Positions 9,593 through 18,608 of a stretch of DNA of 39,865 bases are shown one piece after another (position 1 is the first letter of the stretch; each line of letters begins with the position of its first letter). The notes under the pieces are model-generated. The model saw only the letters and a program-made list of their open reading frames with translations. It searched no databases and was not told the origin of the DNA. The stretch comes from an uncultured Puniceicoccaceae bacterium (lineage in GTDB: Bacteria; Verrucomicrobiota; Verrucomicrobiia; Opitutales; Coraliomargaritaceae). The stretch lies in assembly GCA_905479975.1 (NCBI GenBank), contig CAJQOS010000109.1:1-39865 (forward strand), read 5' to 3'. The position numbers and the translations under genes were made by a program.

Positions 9593-10317
9593 TAGCGATT
9601 TAAGTCTCTCAAAGTGAAGAAACGGTTTCCCGCCAGCGAGCCGTTCTGGTCATTAGGAATCCGAACAAAGTTGCCGCCGGAATGGAAGCAGTGCCGATCC
9701 GTCATCCACGAATATGCGCGCCCCGTCACCGGAGTGCCATGCACCTTCCGCAGATCGATAAACAAATTCTCTGGACGATTCAGATGCGCGACATACCCCG
9801 ACGCAATACTACCAGCATAATTGAGCAAACTCGCAAAACGCCCAGGCGCGCCATCTTCGGCAATCTTCATCAAGTAGCTCATACGCTGTTGAATCCGAGG
9901 CACCACCACCGCAGCTCCACTATCATCACGATAGAATCCTTCGACCTGTCCATGCACGCCGCCCGCCGTCATGACGTCCAACAATTTCGCCGAACTGGTC
10001 TGCGCGATATGCACACGCTGATAAGGCACTGGAACAAATTTGATACGCGCATCCAAGACCAACAGTATATTCGCCATCGCGCGCTTGGCATCCACCTCAC
10101 TGATGTAGCCGCGTTCGCCAGGAAAGGACGCCTCATTGACTAAGAGCGTCGCCAAATACCCCGCCTCTGAGTGAAACGAAGGAAAGGTCACATTATTCGC
10201 ACACATCGACGAACTCGCCACCACAAACACCCCGCACAACAGCAATACACGACGCAGCGTGTGCAACACACTCAGAACAGAGCAGGCAAATAAATCAAAA
10301 TAGACCAAGACACCCAT
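9592..10317 (-). CDS. Exported protein of unknown function, partner of the next gene
   Basis: 241 aa using the ATG at 10317. A longer frame exists, but it would run through the lysC terminator and into lysC, while the chosen start gives a long hydrophobic signal-like segment (LHTLRRVLLLCGVFVVASSSMCA). The mature part starts SEAGYLATLLVNEASFPGERGYISEVDAKRAMANILLVLDARI, which faintly resembles the start of SleB-type cell-wall hydrolases; the later part (SGYVAHLNRPENLFIDLRKVHGTPVTGRAYSWMTDRHCFHSGGNFVRI) is unfamiliar. That resemblance is weak and I do not assign a function. Coupled by TAATG to the gene at 8735-9592. Confidence 0.75.
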   Translation of the reverse strand: MGVLVYFDLFACSVLSVLHTLRRVLLLCGVFVVASSSMCANNVTFPSFHSEAGYLATLLVNEASFPGERGYISEVDAKRAMANILLVLDARIKFVPVPYQRVHIAQTSSAKLLDVMTAGGVHGQVEGFYRDDSGAAVVVPRIQQRMSYLMKIAEDGAPGRFASLLNYAGSIASGYVAHLNRPENLFIDLRKVHGTPVTGRAYSWMTDRHCFHSGGNFVRIPNDQNGSLAGNRFFTLRDLNR

Positions 10318-10341
10318 TACTGAAAAAATGCCGCCCTGCAT

Positions 10342-10374
10342 CAACAAAGAAATCGCCGACTGATCGGCGATTTC
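10342..10374 (-). terminator. Rho-independent terminator of lysC
   Basis: A perfect 11-bp stem, GAAATCGCCGA / TCGGCGATTTC with a 4-nt loop, begins 29 nt after the lysC stop and is followed on the transcribed strand by TTTGTTG. It separates lysC from the two-gene unit downstream. Confidence 0.85.
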
Positions 10375-10402
10375 TCGATAAAACTTCGACTGGAACGAGC
10401 AA

Positions 10403-11617
10403 CTACTGGCCCAAACCAAAGGCGGCATGCACCACACGTGTGGCTTCTTCCGCATCCTTGGGATCGATGCCGACTGAGATCTTAATCTCAGACGTGCTGA
10501 CCAGCTGAATATTCACGCTAGCATCTGCGAGCGCATCAAAGAGCTTGGCAGCCACGCCAGAGTGCGAGCGCATTCCAACTCCAACCACAGACACCTTCGC
10601 GATATCATTGGCCTCAAACAGCTTGCCGCTATCCTCATTCGGGAACGATTCAGTCACGACCTTCTCGGCGCGGTAAATATCCTCACGCGGCACGGTAAAG
10701 GTCATGTTAGCCTTACCGTCACGCCCGATATTCTGGACGATCATATCAACGCTGATATTCGCATCGGCTAATGCCTTGAACAGCTTGGCAGCAGTTCCGG
10801 GGCGATCCGGCAAATCGCTTGCGACGATCTTTGCTTGGTTTTTATCAAGTGCGACGCCGCTCACGACGACGTCTTCCATGGAGGCTGCTTCTTCTTTCAC
10901 GATAGTTCCGGGATTGTTGTTAAAACTGGAGCGGACTTCAAATATGACATTAAATTTTTGTGCAAACTCGACCGCGCGATTTTGCATGACCTTCGAACCA
11001 CTACTAGCGAGTTCGATCATCTCTTCATAAGAGATCTCGTCGAGCTTCGTCGCATTGGGCACGAGGCGTGGATCTGCGGTGTAAACACCATCCACATCGG
11101 TGCAGATCTGGCAAAGATCTGCATTCATCGCCGCAGCGATCGCAATGGCACTGAGATCGGAGCCACCACGACCGAGCGTCGTGATCTGCCCATCAGCCGA
11201 GTGCCCCTGAAAGCCTGCGAGAATCACGACCTTACCCTCATCGAGCTGAGTTTGAATATCGCCCCCTGAGATACTGGTGATGCGTGCACGTGTGTGCGCC
11301 GGATCGGTCAAGATGCCTGCCTGCGCGCCTGTGCGAGACACCGCTGGCACGCCCAGCGCATGCAGCGCCATCGCAGTCAAAGCGATCGTCTCTTGCTCGC
11401 CAACAGTGAGCAGCATGTCCATCTCGCGCTCGTCCGGCTGAGGGTTGAGCGCCTTCGCCCGCGCGATCAAATCGTTGGTCACACCTGATCGGGCAGACAC
11501 GACGACAATCACTTGGTTACCAGCGTCACGTGTTTCTTTCACCCGACGAGCTACATTCTTGATGCGGTCGACATCGCCAACCGATGTGCCGCCATATTTT
11601 TGAACGATGAGTGCCAT
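10403..11617 (-). CDS. lysC: Aspartate kinase (monofunctional)
   Basis: 404 aa. The kinase domain begins IVQKYGGTSVGDVDRIKNVA and contains GFQGHSADGQITTLGRGGSDLSAIAIAAA and DVDGVYTADPRLVPNA. The C-terminal third holds two ACT regions (IVASDLPDRPGTAAKLFKALADANISVDMIVQN and VSVVGVGMRSHSGVAAKLFDALADASVNIQLVSTSEIKISV). Length and architecture match the class with an internal beta-subunit-like regulatory part. It makes aspartyl phosphate, first step to lysine, methionine and threonine. It is presumably feedback-regulated through the ACT domains. The 310-nt upstream region shows no L-box or other riboswitch that I recognise. Confidence 0.96.
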   Translation of the reverse strand: MALIVQKYGGTSVGDVDRIKNVARRVKETRDAGNQVIVVVSARSGVTNDLIARAKALNPQPDEREMDMLLTVGEQETIALTAMALHALGVPAVSRTGAQAGILTDPAHTRARITSISGGDIQTQLDEGKVVILAGFQGHSADGQITTLGRGGSDLSAIAIAAAMNADLCQICTDVDGVYTADPRLVPNATKLDEISYEEMIELASSGSKVMQNRAVEFAQKFNVIFEVRSSFNNNPGTIVKEEAASMEDVVVSGVALDKNQAKIVASDLPDRPGTAAKLFKALADANISVDMIVQNIGRDGKANMTFTVPREDIYRAEKVVTESFPNEDSGKLFEANDIAKVSVVGVGMRSHSGVAAKLFDALADASVNIQLVSTSEIKISVGIDPKDAEEATRVVHAAFGLGQ

Positions 11618-11927
11618 GTTTTGAAAAGCTGAAAATCTAGAAAAACTGTTCCGAGGAACGAAGTGACGACAAGACCGTGCGCGGAGCGTTCCGGATCAAT
11701 GCTGATAGGTTAATTTGAAAAGAAAGAGAATGCCGAAGGGAATACTAGGTCAGATAAGTTTCAAGAACAGACTTTGGGGCTCAGGTAGAGAAATTTTCCC
11801 TCCTGAAGCCTCAACTGGTGTGATTGCAATTACACCACCCCTCGACCCGAATTGCAGTGCCCGAATTGACAGGTAGCCGCCTCAAGCCATAGACTAGAGG
11901 CAAGTCCCCCATCGGCGACCAAAGCTC
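11618..11927. other. Intergenic region between divergent lysC and SDR genes
   Basis: 310 nt with no credible gene. It must hold the promoters of lysC (leftward) and of the SDR gene (rightward). The notable signals are a 20-nt near-palindrome at 11817-11836 and a direct repeat of CCCGAATTG at about 11846 and 11860. I see nothing else convincing. Confidence 0.6.
11817..11836. promoter_or_regulatory. 20-nt near-perfect palindrome, possible operator
   Basis: The sequence GGTGTGATTG CAATTACACC is an uninterrupted inverted repeat with 9 of 10 matching positions. No T-run follows on either strand, so it is not a terminator. It lies 92 nt upstream of the SDR start and 200 nt upstream of lysC. It could bind a dimeric regulator; no candidate regulator is adjacent. 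Confidence 0.4.
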
Positions 11928-12872
11928 ATGTCTCATCGCAAGCCCGTCATACTCGTCACTGGATGCAGCTCTGGCATCGGTCTTGCCCTAACTCGGCTGC
12001 TCTTTGGACGACTCGACGACTACCGCCTCGTCGCTACAGCGCGCACGAGTTCTCTGCCAAAAATCGCCAAGGCTGGCATCCCCTCATCTGAGAATCTGCG
12101 CCTACGCCCACTCGACGTCACTTCAGGCGAGGAGCGCACAGCTCTGATCGCGGAGATCGAACGCGACTGGGGCGGCGTTGACATCCTCATTAACAACGCC
12201 GGCATCTCCTATCGCTCGGTGGTCGAGCACCTGACCGAGCAGGACGAGCAACTGCAATTCAACACCAACTACTTCGGCCCCACGCACCTGATTCGCCTGT
12301 GCCTACCTGGGATGCGTCAAAAGCGCGCAGGGCGGATCATAAACATCTCATCGGTCGGCGGCATGATGGCGATGCCGACCATGGGAGCCTACAGCGCCTC
12401 GAAGTTTGCCTTGGAGGGAATCACCGAAGCGCTGTATTATGAAATGCGTCCGTGGAATGTAAAAGTATCCCTGATTCAGCCCGGCTTCGTGCGCTCGAAC
12501 TCGTTTAAAAATGTCACTGTCAGCGAGCAAGCACGCCAAGCAGTGGAAACCTCGTCCACGTATGCCAACTATTACTGGCACATGAGTCGGTTCATCGCAG
12601 GGCTGATGAACCGCTCCAAAGCCACGCCTGAGCACATCGCGGCTAAGATCATCCAACTCATGGAGCAGCCACACCCTCAGCTTCGCGTGCCAGCGAGCCT
12701 CGACGCACGCTTTTTCACTTTGATGACACGCCTCATCCCGAGGCGAATCTATCACGCCATCTTATACCGCAACTTACCGGGCATCAAAACATGGGGCACA
12801 GGCCAACACGAAGCGCTCGAATCACCCGCCGAAGTCAAAGAAGCCCTTTTCGAGAAACGATCGACCCGATAA
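11928..12872 (+). CDS. Short-chain dehydrogenase/reductase (SDR) family oxidoreductase
   Basis: 314 aa. Classical SDR motifs are present: nucleotide-binding TGCSSGIG at residues 11-18, NNAG in DILINNAGIS, and catalytic Tyr155-x3-Lys159 in GAYSASKFALEG, with a preceding ISS serine. The C-terminus extends about 60 residues beyond the classical fold (FIAGLMNRSKATPEHIAAKIIQLM ... IPRRIYHAILYRNLPGI), as in membrane-associated steroid- or retinol-type SDRs. The substrate cannot be read from sequence. The stop lies two bases before that of the convergent gene, so there is no room for a terminator between them. Confidence 0.9.
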   Translation: MSHRKPVILVTGCSSGIGLALTRLLFGRLDDYRLVATARTSSLPKIAKAGIPSSENLRLRPLDVTSGEERTALIAEIERDWGGVDILINNAGISYRSVVEHLTEQDEQLQFNTNYFGPTHLIRLCLPGMRQKRAGRIINISSVGGMMAMPTMGAYSASKFALEGITEALYYEMRPWNVKVSLIQPGFVRSNSFKNVTVSEQARQAVETSSTYANYYWHMSRFIAGLMNRSKATPEHIAAKIIQLMEQPHPQLRVPASLDARFFTLMTRLIPRRIYHAILYRNLPGIKTWGTGQHEALESPAEVKEALFEKRSTR

Positions 12873-12874
12873 AC

Positions 12875-13657
12875 TCACAATAGGTCTTTATCGATCGTGA
12901 GTTGTTTATCTTCAGCAGGCTCCCCACGCTCGCCTTTCTTTTTTTTATTCTTCTTGCCGGAGCCTTTCAGCCTAGAGCGCAGGGCATTTTCCATACCACG
13001 ATACTCATCCAACAGTTTATTCGAAGTGGCATACTGCGCAACGACATCCCCAGTCGCGTTATAAACAAATACCACAGCCCCCGCCTTACTATCGCCATAC
13101 TTATAGCTGCTGCTATAGCCATACGAAGATTTATAATTTCTTTCAGTATGTGAAACCAACTTCGACACTTGCGTCTCGACTGGCTCGGCAAAAGAGACCT
13201 GCTTCGATAGCGTCCCACAATCCACCTCGTCCTCTGAAATGATGAAATACTCGATCCTCAGTTCGCTCACGAAATGAGACGACGAGCCCAAGCTCATCTC
13301 AAAATAGTTCATCTTTTTTACATTCTTTTCCTCGCTGGAATAGGTGTAATACCCAGTGCTGGTGCTACGATCCGTGTCCGTCGATGTCTTGGTGCGCCGC
13401 ACCACCTCCAGAGAGATCTTCGCATCCTTCGCCATCTCCTGACTCAATTCGGCCCAACACTTCTTAGACAGTAACTCAGGCGGGATTTTCATTTTATTAT
13501 ACGCACCGACACGGCGCACGGAGAGATTCACGCCATCATAAAAGAGCTGATCGACCACGATATCGCGCCCCTGCGTATCCGTTAAGGTCCACGTTTCCGC
13601 CGACAACATCTGCCCCAAGCACAGCAACGCCCCTAATAATAGAATTCTAAACTTCAT
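12875..13657 (-). CDS. Secreted protein with an SHD1-like domain
   Basis: 260 aa from the ATG at 13657, which starts the signal peptide MKFRILLLGALLCLGQMLSA. The next 45 residues (WTLTDTQGRDIVVDQLFYDGVNLSVRRVGAYNKMKIPPELLSKKCWAEL) follow the SLA1 homology domain 1-like pattern often found in exported planctomycetal and verrucomicrobial proteins. The middle is Ser/Tyr-rich (SSYGYSSSYKYGDS). The C-terminus has a lysine cluster (GSGKKNKKKKGERGE). Function unknown. It is convergent with the SDR gene, two bases apart. Confidence 0.78.
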   Translation of the reverse strand: MKFRILLLGALLCLGQMLSAETWTLTDTQGRDIVVDQLFYDGVNLSVRRVGAYNKMKIPPELLSKKCWAELSQEMAKDAKISLEVVRRTKTSTDTDRSTSTGYYTYSSEEKNVKKMNYFEMSLGSSSHFVSELRIEYFIISEDEVDCGTLSKQVSFAEPVETQVSKLVSHTERNYKSSYGYSSSYKYGDSKAGAVVFVYNATGDVVAQYATSNKLLDEYRGMENALRSRLKGSGKKNKKKKGERGEPAEDKQLTIDKDLL

Positions 13658-13822
13658 CAATAGGAACAAAGATGCCTCCTCCTATGAGCGTCCGTCAAGC
13701 CACTAAACCGCAACGCCCCCGAGGCACCTTGAAGCAAAAGCCTTTTGACCTCTCACCATCAATACCGCTTATATGGACCTAAAGTCGTCCGCCACCTACC
13801 CACTCAGCCAACCCAATTGTAA

Positions 13823-14572
13823 ATGAAAATCCTGCTTGTTGCCGACCTGCACTACACGCTACGCCAATGGGACTGGCTGAACGACACCGCTGACCGCTTC
13901 GACCTCGTCGTCGTCGCTGGCGACCTCCTCGACATCGCCTCCATCGTGCCACTGGAAGCGCAAATCATCGTCGTGCGCAAATACCTGCAACGCCTCGCAC
14001 CTCAGGCTCCCATTCTAGTCTGCTCCGGCAACCACGACATTTTGAGCGAAGACGATACGCAGCCCCGCGATGCCGCATGGCTACGCGACAAAAAAGGTGA
14101 CAGCTATCTAGCCGATGGTGATCACTTCGAGCGAGATGAGTTCTATTTCAGCGTGATCCCTTGGTGGGAAGACGACGCACAGCGCGCTCAAATCGAGCAA
14201 CAACTGATCGCCCAACAAGCCGAAGCCGCCGGCAAACGCTGGATCTGGGTCTACCACGCACCGCCCAAAGGCAGCACCGTCGCATGGAACGGTCGACGCG
14301 ACTTTGGCGACGACGCGCTGCCCGCATGGATCGAGCGCTTTGAACCCGAGCTGGTGCTCGGCGGACACATTCACAATGCCCCCTTCTACGCCGACGGCTC
14401 CTGGATCGACCACATCCACGGCGCATGGGTGTTTAACGGCGGCAAGCAAATCGGCAGTATCCCTTGCTTCACCGTGATCGATACCGACAATAACAAAGCC
14501 ATGTGGATGTCCGCCGGCGAAGCCGAACAAGCCGAGCTTAGCATGCCGCTCGCCCGCCAGCCACTCGGGTGA
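13823..14572 (+). CDS. Calcineurin-like metallophosphoesterase
   Basis: 249 aa. All five metal-site blocks are visible: D8-L-H10, GDLLD with Asp34, GNHD at 69-72, the histidine of VYHAPP (His145) and GGHIH at 180-184 with His182 and His184. Such enzymes hydrolyse phosphomono- or diesters with a two-metal centre; the substrate is not evident. There is no signal peptide, so it is probably cytosolic. An identical 11-nt sequence (CCTAAAGTCGT) lies on both sides of the gene at 13778-13788 and 14594-14604. Confidence 0.9.
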   Translation: MKILLVADLHYTLRQWDWLNDTADRFDLVVVAGDLLDIASIVPLEAQIIVVRKYLQRLAPQAPILVCSGNHDILSEDDTQPRDAAWLRDKKGDSYLADGDHFERDEFYFSVIPWWEDDAQRAQIEQQLIAQQAEAAGKRWIWVYHAPPKGSTVAWNGRRDFGDDALPAWIERFEPELVLGGHIHNAPFYADGSWIDHIHGAWVFNGGKQIGSIPCFTVIDTDNNKAMWMSAGEAEQAELSMPLARQPLG

Positions 14573-14602
14573 CATAACCTGCCAGCTCTTGAGCCTAAAG
14601 TC

Positions 14603-14627
14603 GTAGGTGGCTTGCTTAAGCTGGCCA
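14603..14627 (+). repeat. Dispersed 25-nt repeat, copy 1
   Basis: GTAGGTGGC, two variable bases, GCTT, one variable base, AGC, one variable base, GGCCA. The same 25-nt pattern occurs on the opposite strand at 25298-25322. The surrounding 90 nt are rich in short palindromes (GATCGAT, TCGATCGA). It is probably a REP-like intergenic element. Confidence 0.5.
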
Positions 14628-14738
14628 GCCGCTGGGAGCAGATGCGATCGATAGCCGTGTCGATCGACCACCTAAAGGAAGCCGACTACATTTTTCACAA
14701 ATCATAAGGCACACCACTATATTTCTGCCGAATCAGTA

Positions 14739-15179
14739 TTAGTGCTTCGTATGCAAAAACGAGTTGAGCACCTCATTCACCATACCAAGGTGACCACCCT
14801 CATCCGCATATTGCTTTTTGATATCAGTCAAATAACTTGCCATAAAATTCACCTTGCGAGCCATACCACGTGCGAGGTGCAGCAACAACTCAGGGCGCTC
14901 CAGTAAAAAGGCTTCCGCATCGTGCACCACATAAGCACTGACCAGACCGTCTGCCCGTGACTCTGTCAACGCAGGGTGATCCATCAAAGTCGCCACATCT
15001 CCAAACGCGAAACCGAACTCATTGATATCAGCCACCCGTTCGCCCTCGCGTTCCACCGCCACCTGACCTGACTTTAAAAAGTAGATGGCATTGGCCTTCT
15101 TCCCCTCTGCGACAATCACATCCCCATCTTGAAATTCCAAGACGGGTAACTCAGCCAAAGCAGCATTCAAATCAAACAT
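14739..15179 (-). CDS. Cyclic nucleotide-binding domain protein
   Basis: 146 aa from ATG 15179. It is a stand-alone cNMP-binding (Crp-type) beta-roll: LPVLEFQDGDVIVAEGKKANAIYFLKSGQVAVEREGERVADINEFGFAFGDVATLMDHPALTESRADG, followed by the C-helix region. There is no HTH after it, so it is not a Crp/Fnr transcription factor. The phosphate-binding cassette lacks the usual GEx(A/G)LLxxxxRxA form: it reads GDVATLMDHPALTESRADG, so cyclic nucleotide binding is uncertain. It follows hom by 65 nt on the same strand and may share its transcript. Confidence 0.82.
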   Translation of the reverse strand: MFDLNAALAELPVLEFQDGDVIVAEGKKANAIYFLKSGQVAVEREGERVADINEFGFAFGDVATLMDHPALTESRADGLVSAYVVHDAEAFLLERPELLLHLARGMARKVNFMASYLTDIKKQYADEGGHLGMVNEVLNSFLHTKH

Positions 15180-15244
15180 AGCGCCAGACAAGCAGATCAC
15201 GGGCCATCATGCACGGTCGAAATACGGAGTCAGCAACCAGCGCG

Positions 15245-16573
<1,329 letters not shown>

Positions 16574-16906
16574 ACTAGAAGTGAGAGTGAGCCTTTGGCT
16601 AGTGAGAGTGAAAGTGAGTGAGTGAGCGGGAGTGCGACTAAAAATGACAGTGGAGCAACTCGCCCGAGGGACTTAGGCTGCTCAATCCGTCCTGCGCGAA
16701 ACGCCCCAGACAATATGAGGCCTGATAAGTTTCAAGAGTGAAACAGACATTCTTGTCTGTCGCAACAGTCGTGACACAGTGATTCCTGCCTGTCTTGCGC
16801 AGAAATGTTCATAAAACAGGCAAGACGGAGGCCTGCCGGAGATGGCATCGCAATGCCTGTGCCACTAGCTCCGCTACAGGCAGGAATGCCTGTGCCACAA
16901 CCAGCA
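16574..16906. other. Repeat-rich intergenic region
   Basis: 333 nt between the lipoprotein gene and hom, with no credible gene. 16574-16632 is a run of degenerate GTGAGAGTGA units. 16743-16912 holds short repeats: AATGCCTGTGCCAC twice (16852-16865 and 16888-16901), CAGGCAGGAATGCC, CAGGCAAGAC and CAGACATTCTTGTCTG. It does not have the unit spacing of a CRISPR array. It must also contain the hom promoter. Confidence 0.6.
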
Positions 16907-16912
16907 CTACAA
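16743..16912. repeat. Cluster of GCAGGAATGCCTGTGCCAC-type repeats
   Basis: Within 170 nt the unit ATGCCTGTGCCAC occurs twice in direct orientation, and the related inverted motif CAGACA...TGTCTG at 16744-16759 can form a hairpin. Spacers are irregular and units are diverged. It ends just inside the 3' end of the lipoprotein gene. Best described as degenerate dispersed intergenic repeat. Confidence 0.5.
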
Positions 16913-17857
16913 CTGCTGCAAGTTCTCGATTCGCACGCGTTGCTCCTGCCCCGAGCTTGGCAGGAAATAAGCCGAGACGACTCCCAACTCCACGCGGACG
17001 ATAACGGTGCCGTGCCCCTTGACCTCAAACGAACCATCCTCCGCAGCAAACCCAGATCCCAACAGATGATCTGAAGTATCCATGATCAGCATATGCGCAT
17101 ACATCGCAGCATATGTATCCCAATCCGTCGGCTCGGCAGGAGTCGGCTGCTCTACTGCTTGCGCCTGAATGTAGCGATTCTTCGCATCATTATAATCATG
17201 CGCCAACGTGACATACTCGGCGAAATAAGACTGCACCGACTTCAACCAAACAATGTTCGCTTCCGCCTGACGGTAGCCGACATCATCTGCCTTCTGCCCG
17301 GCAGCGAGGATCTCCCGACCATTTGCCTCCACCTTCTCGCCAATAAACTTCAGCCCACGCTCCAAGTTATCCCATTTCAGAGAACTAAACAGGTATTTAT
17401 ACTCTTTATGCAGCTCACCATCACTCTGGAATTTACGCAGACGATTATTCCCGAGGTCCACATCCATCACCTGCACCTCAGGGAACTGCCCCTTTAACAC
17501 ACGCATCGCAGCATCGAGTTTCACGGCATCTGCCGGCGCGACATCTGGAATCGCACTGACGGCTTCCTCCACTTCCGTCCGCCCAGTGATTTTATATTCA
17601 AACAGTTCGCGTTGACGCTCGATCCGTTCTCGCGCGTCATCGCTCAACTCAGAGACGATTAATACCTCTGCCGCACTGATACTCTCAGGCGGAAGACCGT
17701 CAAACTTCAGCACGCCTGCAGTCTTCGCTACTGGCTTAGCAACTTCAACAGCGACAGGCTTGGGCGCAGCAACCGGCTCAGACGGTGCATCCGAGCAGGC
17801 GACAAAGAAAAACAAGCTAACTAAAGCGAACGAGACTGGCAACCGACGTAAAGACAT
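16907..17857 (-). CDS. Lipoprotein of unknown function
   Basis: 316 aa from ATG 17857. The signal peptide [21 protein letters not shown] ends in a lipobox with Cys21. It is followed by an Ala/Pro/Val-rich linker (APSEPVAAPKPVAVEVAKPVAK), then a mostly helical, charged body with two Tyr-rich stretches (ELHKEYKYLFSSLKWDNLERGLKFI; YFAEYVTLAHDYNDAKNRYIQAQ). The end (FEVKGHGTVIVRVELGVVSAYFLPSSGQEQRVRIENLQQL) looks beta-rich. I do not recognise a family. It follows plsY by 57 nt and probably sits in its transcript. Confidence 0.75.
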   Translation of the reverse strand: MSLRRLPVSFALVSLFFFVACSDAPSEPVAAPKPVAVEVAKPVAKTAGVLKFDGLPPESISAAEVLIVSELSDDARERIERQRELFEYKITGRTEVEEAVSAIPDVAPADAVKLDAAMRVLKGQFPEVQVMDVDLGNNRLRKFQSDGELHKEYKYLFSSLKWDNLERGLKFIGEKVEANGREILAAGQKADDVGYRQAEANIVWLKSVQSYFAEYVTLAHDYNDAKNRYIQAQAVEQPTPAEPTDWDTYAAMYAHMLIMDTSDHLLGSGFAAEDGSFEVKGHGTVIVRVELGVVSAYFLPSSGQEQRVRIENLQQL

Positions 17858-17914
17858 AACGCATCGAATCAAAACTAACCCTCCGAAGTTCGTCAACTCA
17901 TTGCGTCTGCCGAG

Positions 17915-18514
17915 CTACTTTTTAAAACTATTTTCCGTACCTTGAAACATACGTGCGATATTCGAGCGGTGACGCACGACAATCAAGACCGCCAACACCA
18001 AACCGAGCGTAAAGCGAGGATCACTCGCCCCATAAAGAAAGTAAGCACTCACTGCCAAACTCACCGCAAACAACATCGAGGCGATGGCGACCATCTTTGT
18101 TGTAAAGTAAATCGCCGCCCACACAGCGACTCCAATAAACAGCACCACTGGCATAATCGCGACCAGCCCACCCATGGTAGTGGCCACGCCTTTACCGCCT
18201 TTAAATTTCAAAAAGACCGAGAAGCTATGACCAATGATCGACGCAATCAAACCAATGATACCGAGCTTCAGCCCCGCCTCCCCCATACAAAGCAACGGCC
18301 AACCTGCGGCAATGAACCCTTTGAGCGCGTCACAGGCAAAGACGATATTGCCAAATTTCGAGCCCAGCGCACGCGTCACATTCGTCGCCCCCGGATTGCC
18401 ACTACCATACTTCAAGATATCGACGCCTTGGCTGCGGGCGACGATCACGGCAAAACTAATGGCGCCGAGCAAATAGCCGACAATGGAAACGAGTGCGATG
18501 TTGAGACTGCTCAT
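17915..18514 (-). CDS. plsY: Glycerol-3-phosphate acyltransferase PlsY
   Basis: 199 aa from ATG 18514. PlsY hallmarks are visible: a first membrane segment followed by the motif GSGNPGATNVTRALGSK, then GHSFSVFLKFKGGKGVATTMGG, and the ending RHRSNIARMFQGTE. Five hydrophobic segments match the family. It transfers acyl groups from acyl phosphate to glycerol-3-phosphate in the first step of phospholipid synthesis. It is transcribed after the serA terminator. Confidence 0.95.
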   Translation of the reverse strand: MSSLNIALVSIVGYLLGAISFAVIVARSQGVDILKYGSGNPGATNVTRALGSKFGNIVFACDALKGFIAAGWPLLCMGEAGLKLGIIGLIASIIGHSFSVFLKFKGGKGVATTMGGLVAIMPVVLFIGVAVWAAIYFTTKMVAIASMLFAVSLAVSAYFLYGASDPRFTLGLVLAVLIVVRHRSNIARMFQGTENSFKK

Positions 18515-18524
18515 AGTTAGGCAT

Positions 18525-18592
18525 AAAAAAAACCGCAGAGGGCGCGATGGCAACAGAGAATCAATCCCTGCGTCCGGCGCGCACCCTGCGGC
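18525..18592 (-). terminator. Rho-independent terminator of serA
   Basis: On the minus strand the arms CCGCAGGGTGCGCG and CGCGCCCTCTGCGG pair over 14 positions with two mismatches, around a loop of about 30 nt, and are followed by eight T residues. It starts 16 nt after the serA stop and ends just before the plsY start, so plsY probably has some other promoter or depends on read-through. Confidence 0.8.
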
Positions 18593-18608
18593 TGATCAAA
18601 TAATACCC

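Noticed and set aside
10318-10455. Longer N-terminus for the exported protein gene at 9592
   Set aside because: The extension would be translated through the lysC terminator hairpin and overlap the lysC 3' end; the ATG at 10317 gives a signal-like N-terminus.
11618-11927. Lysine riboswitch upstream of lysC
   Set aside because: I looked for L-box elements in the 310-nt spacer on the minus strand and found no recognisable core or terminator pair.
16743-16912. Possible CRISPR array
   Set aside because: Only two or three diverged units with irregular spacing, no regular spacers and no cas genes in the window.
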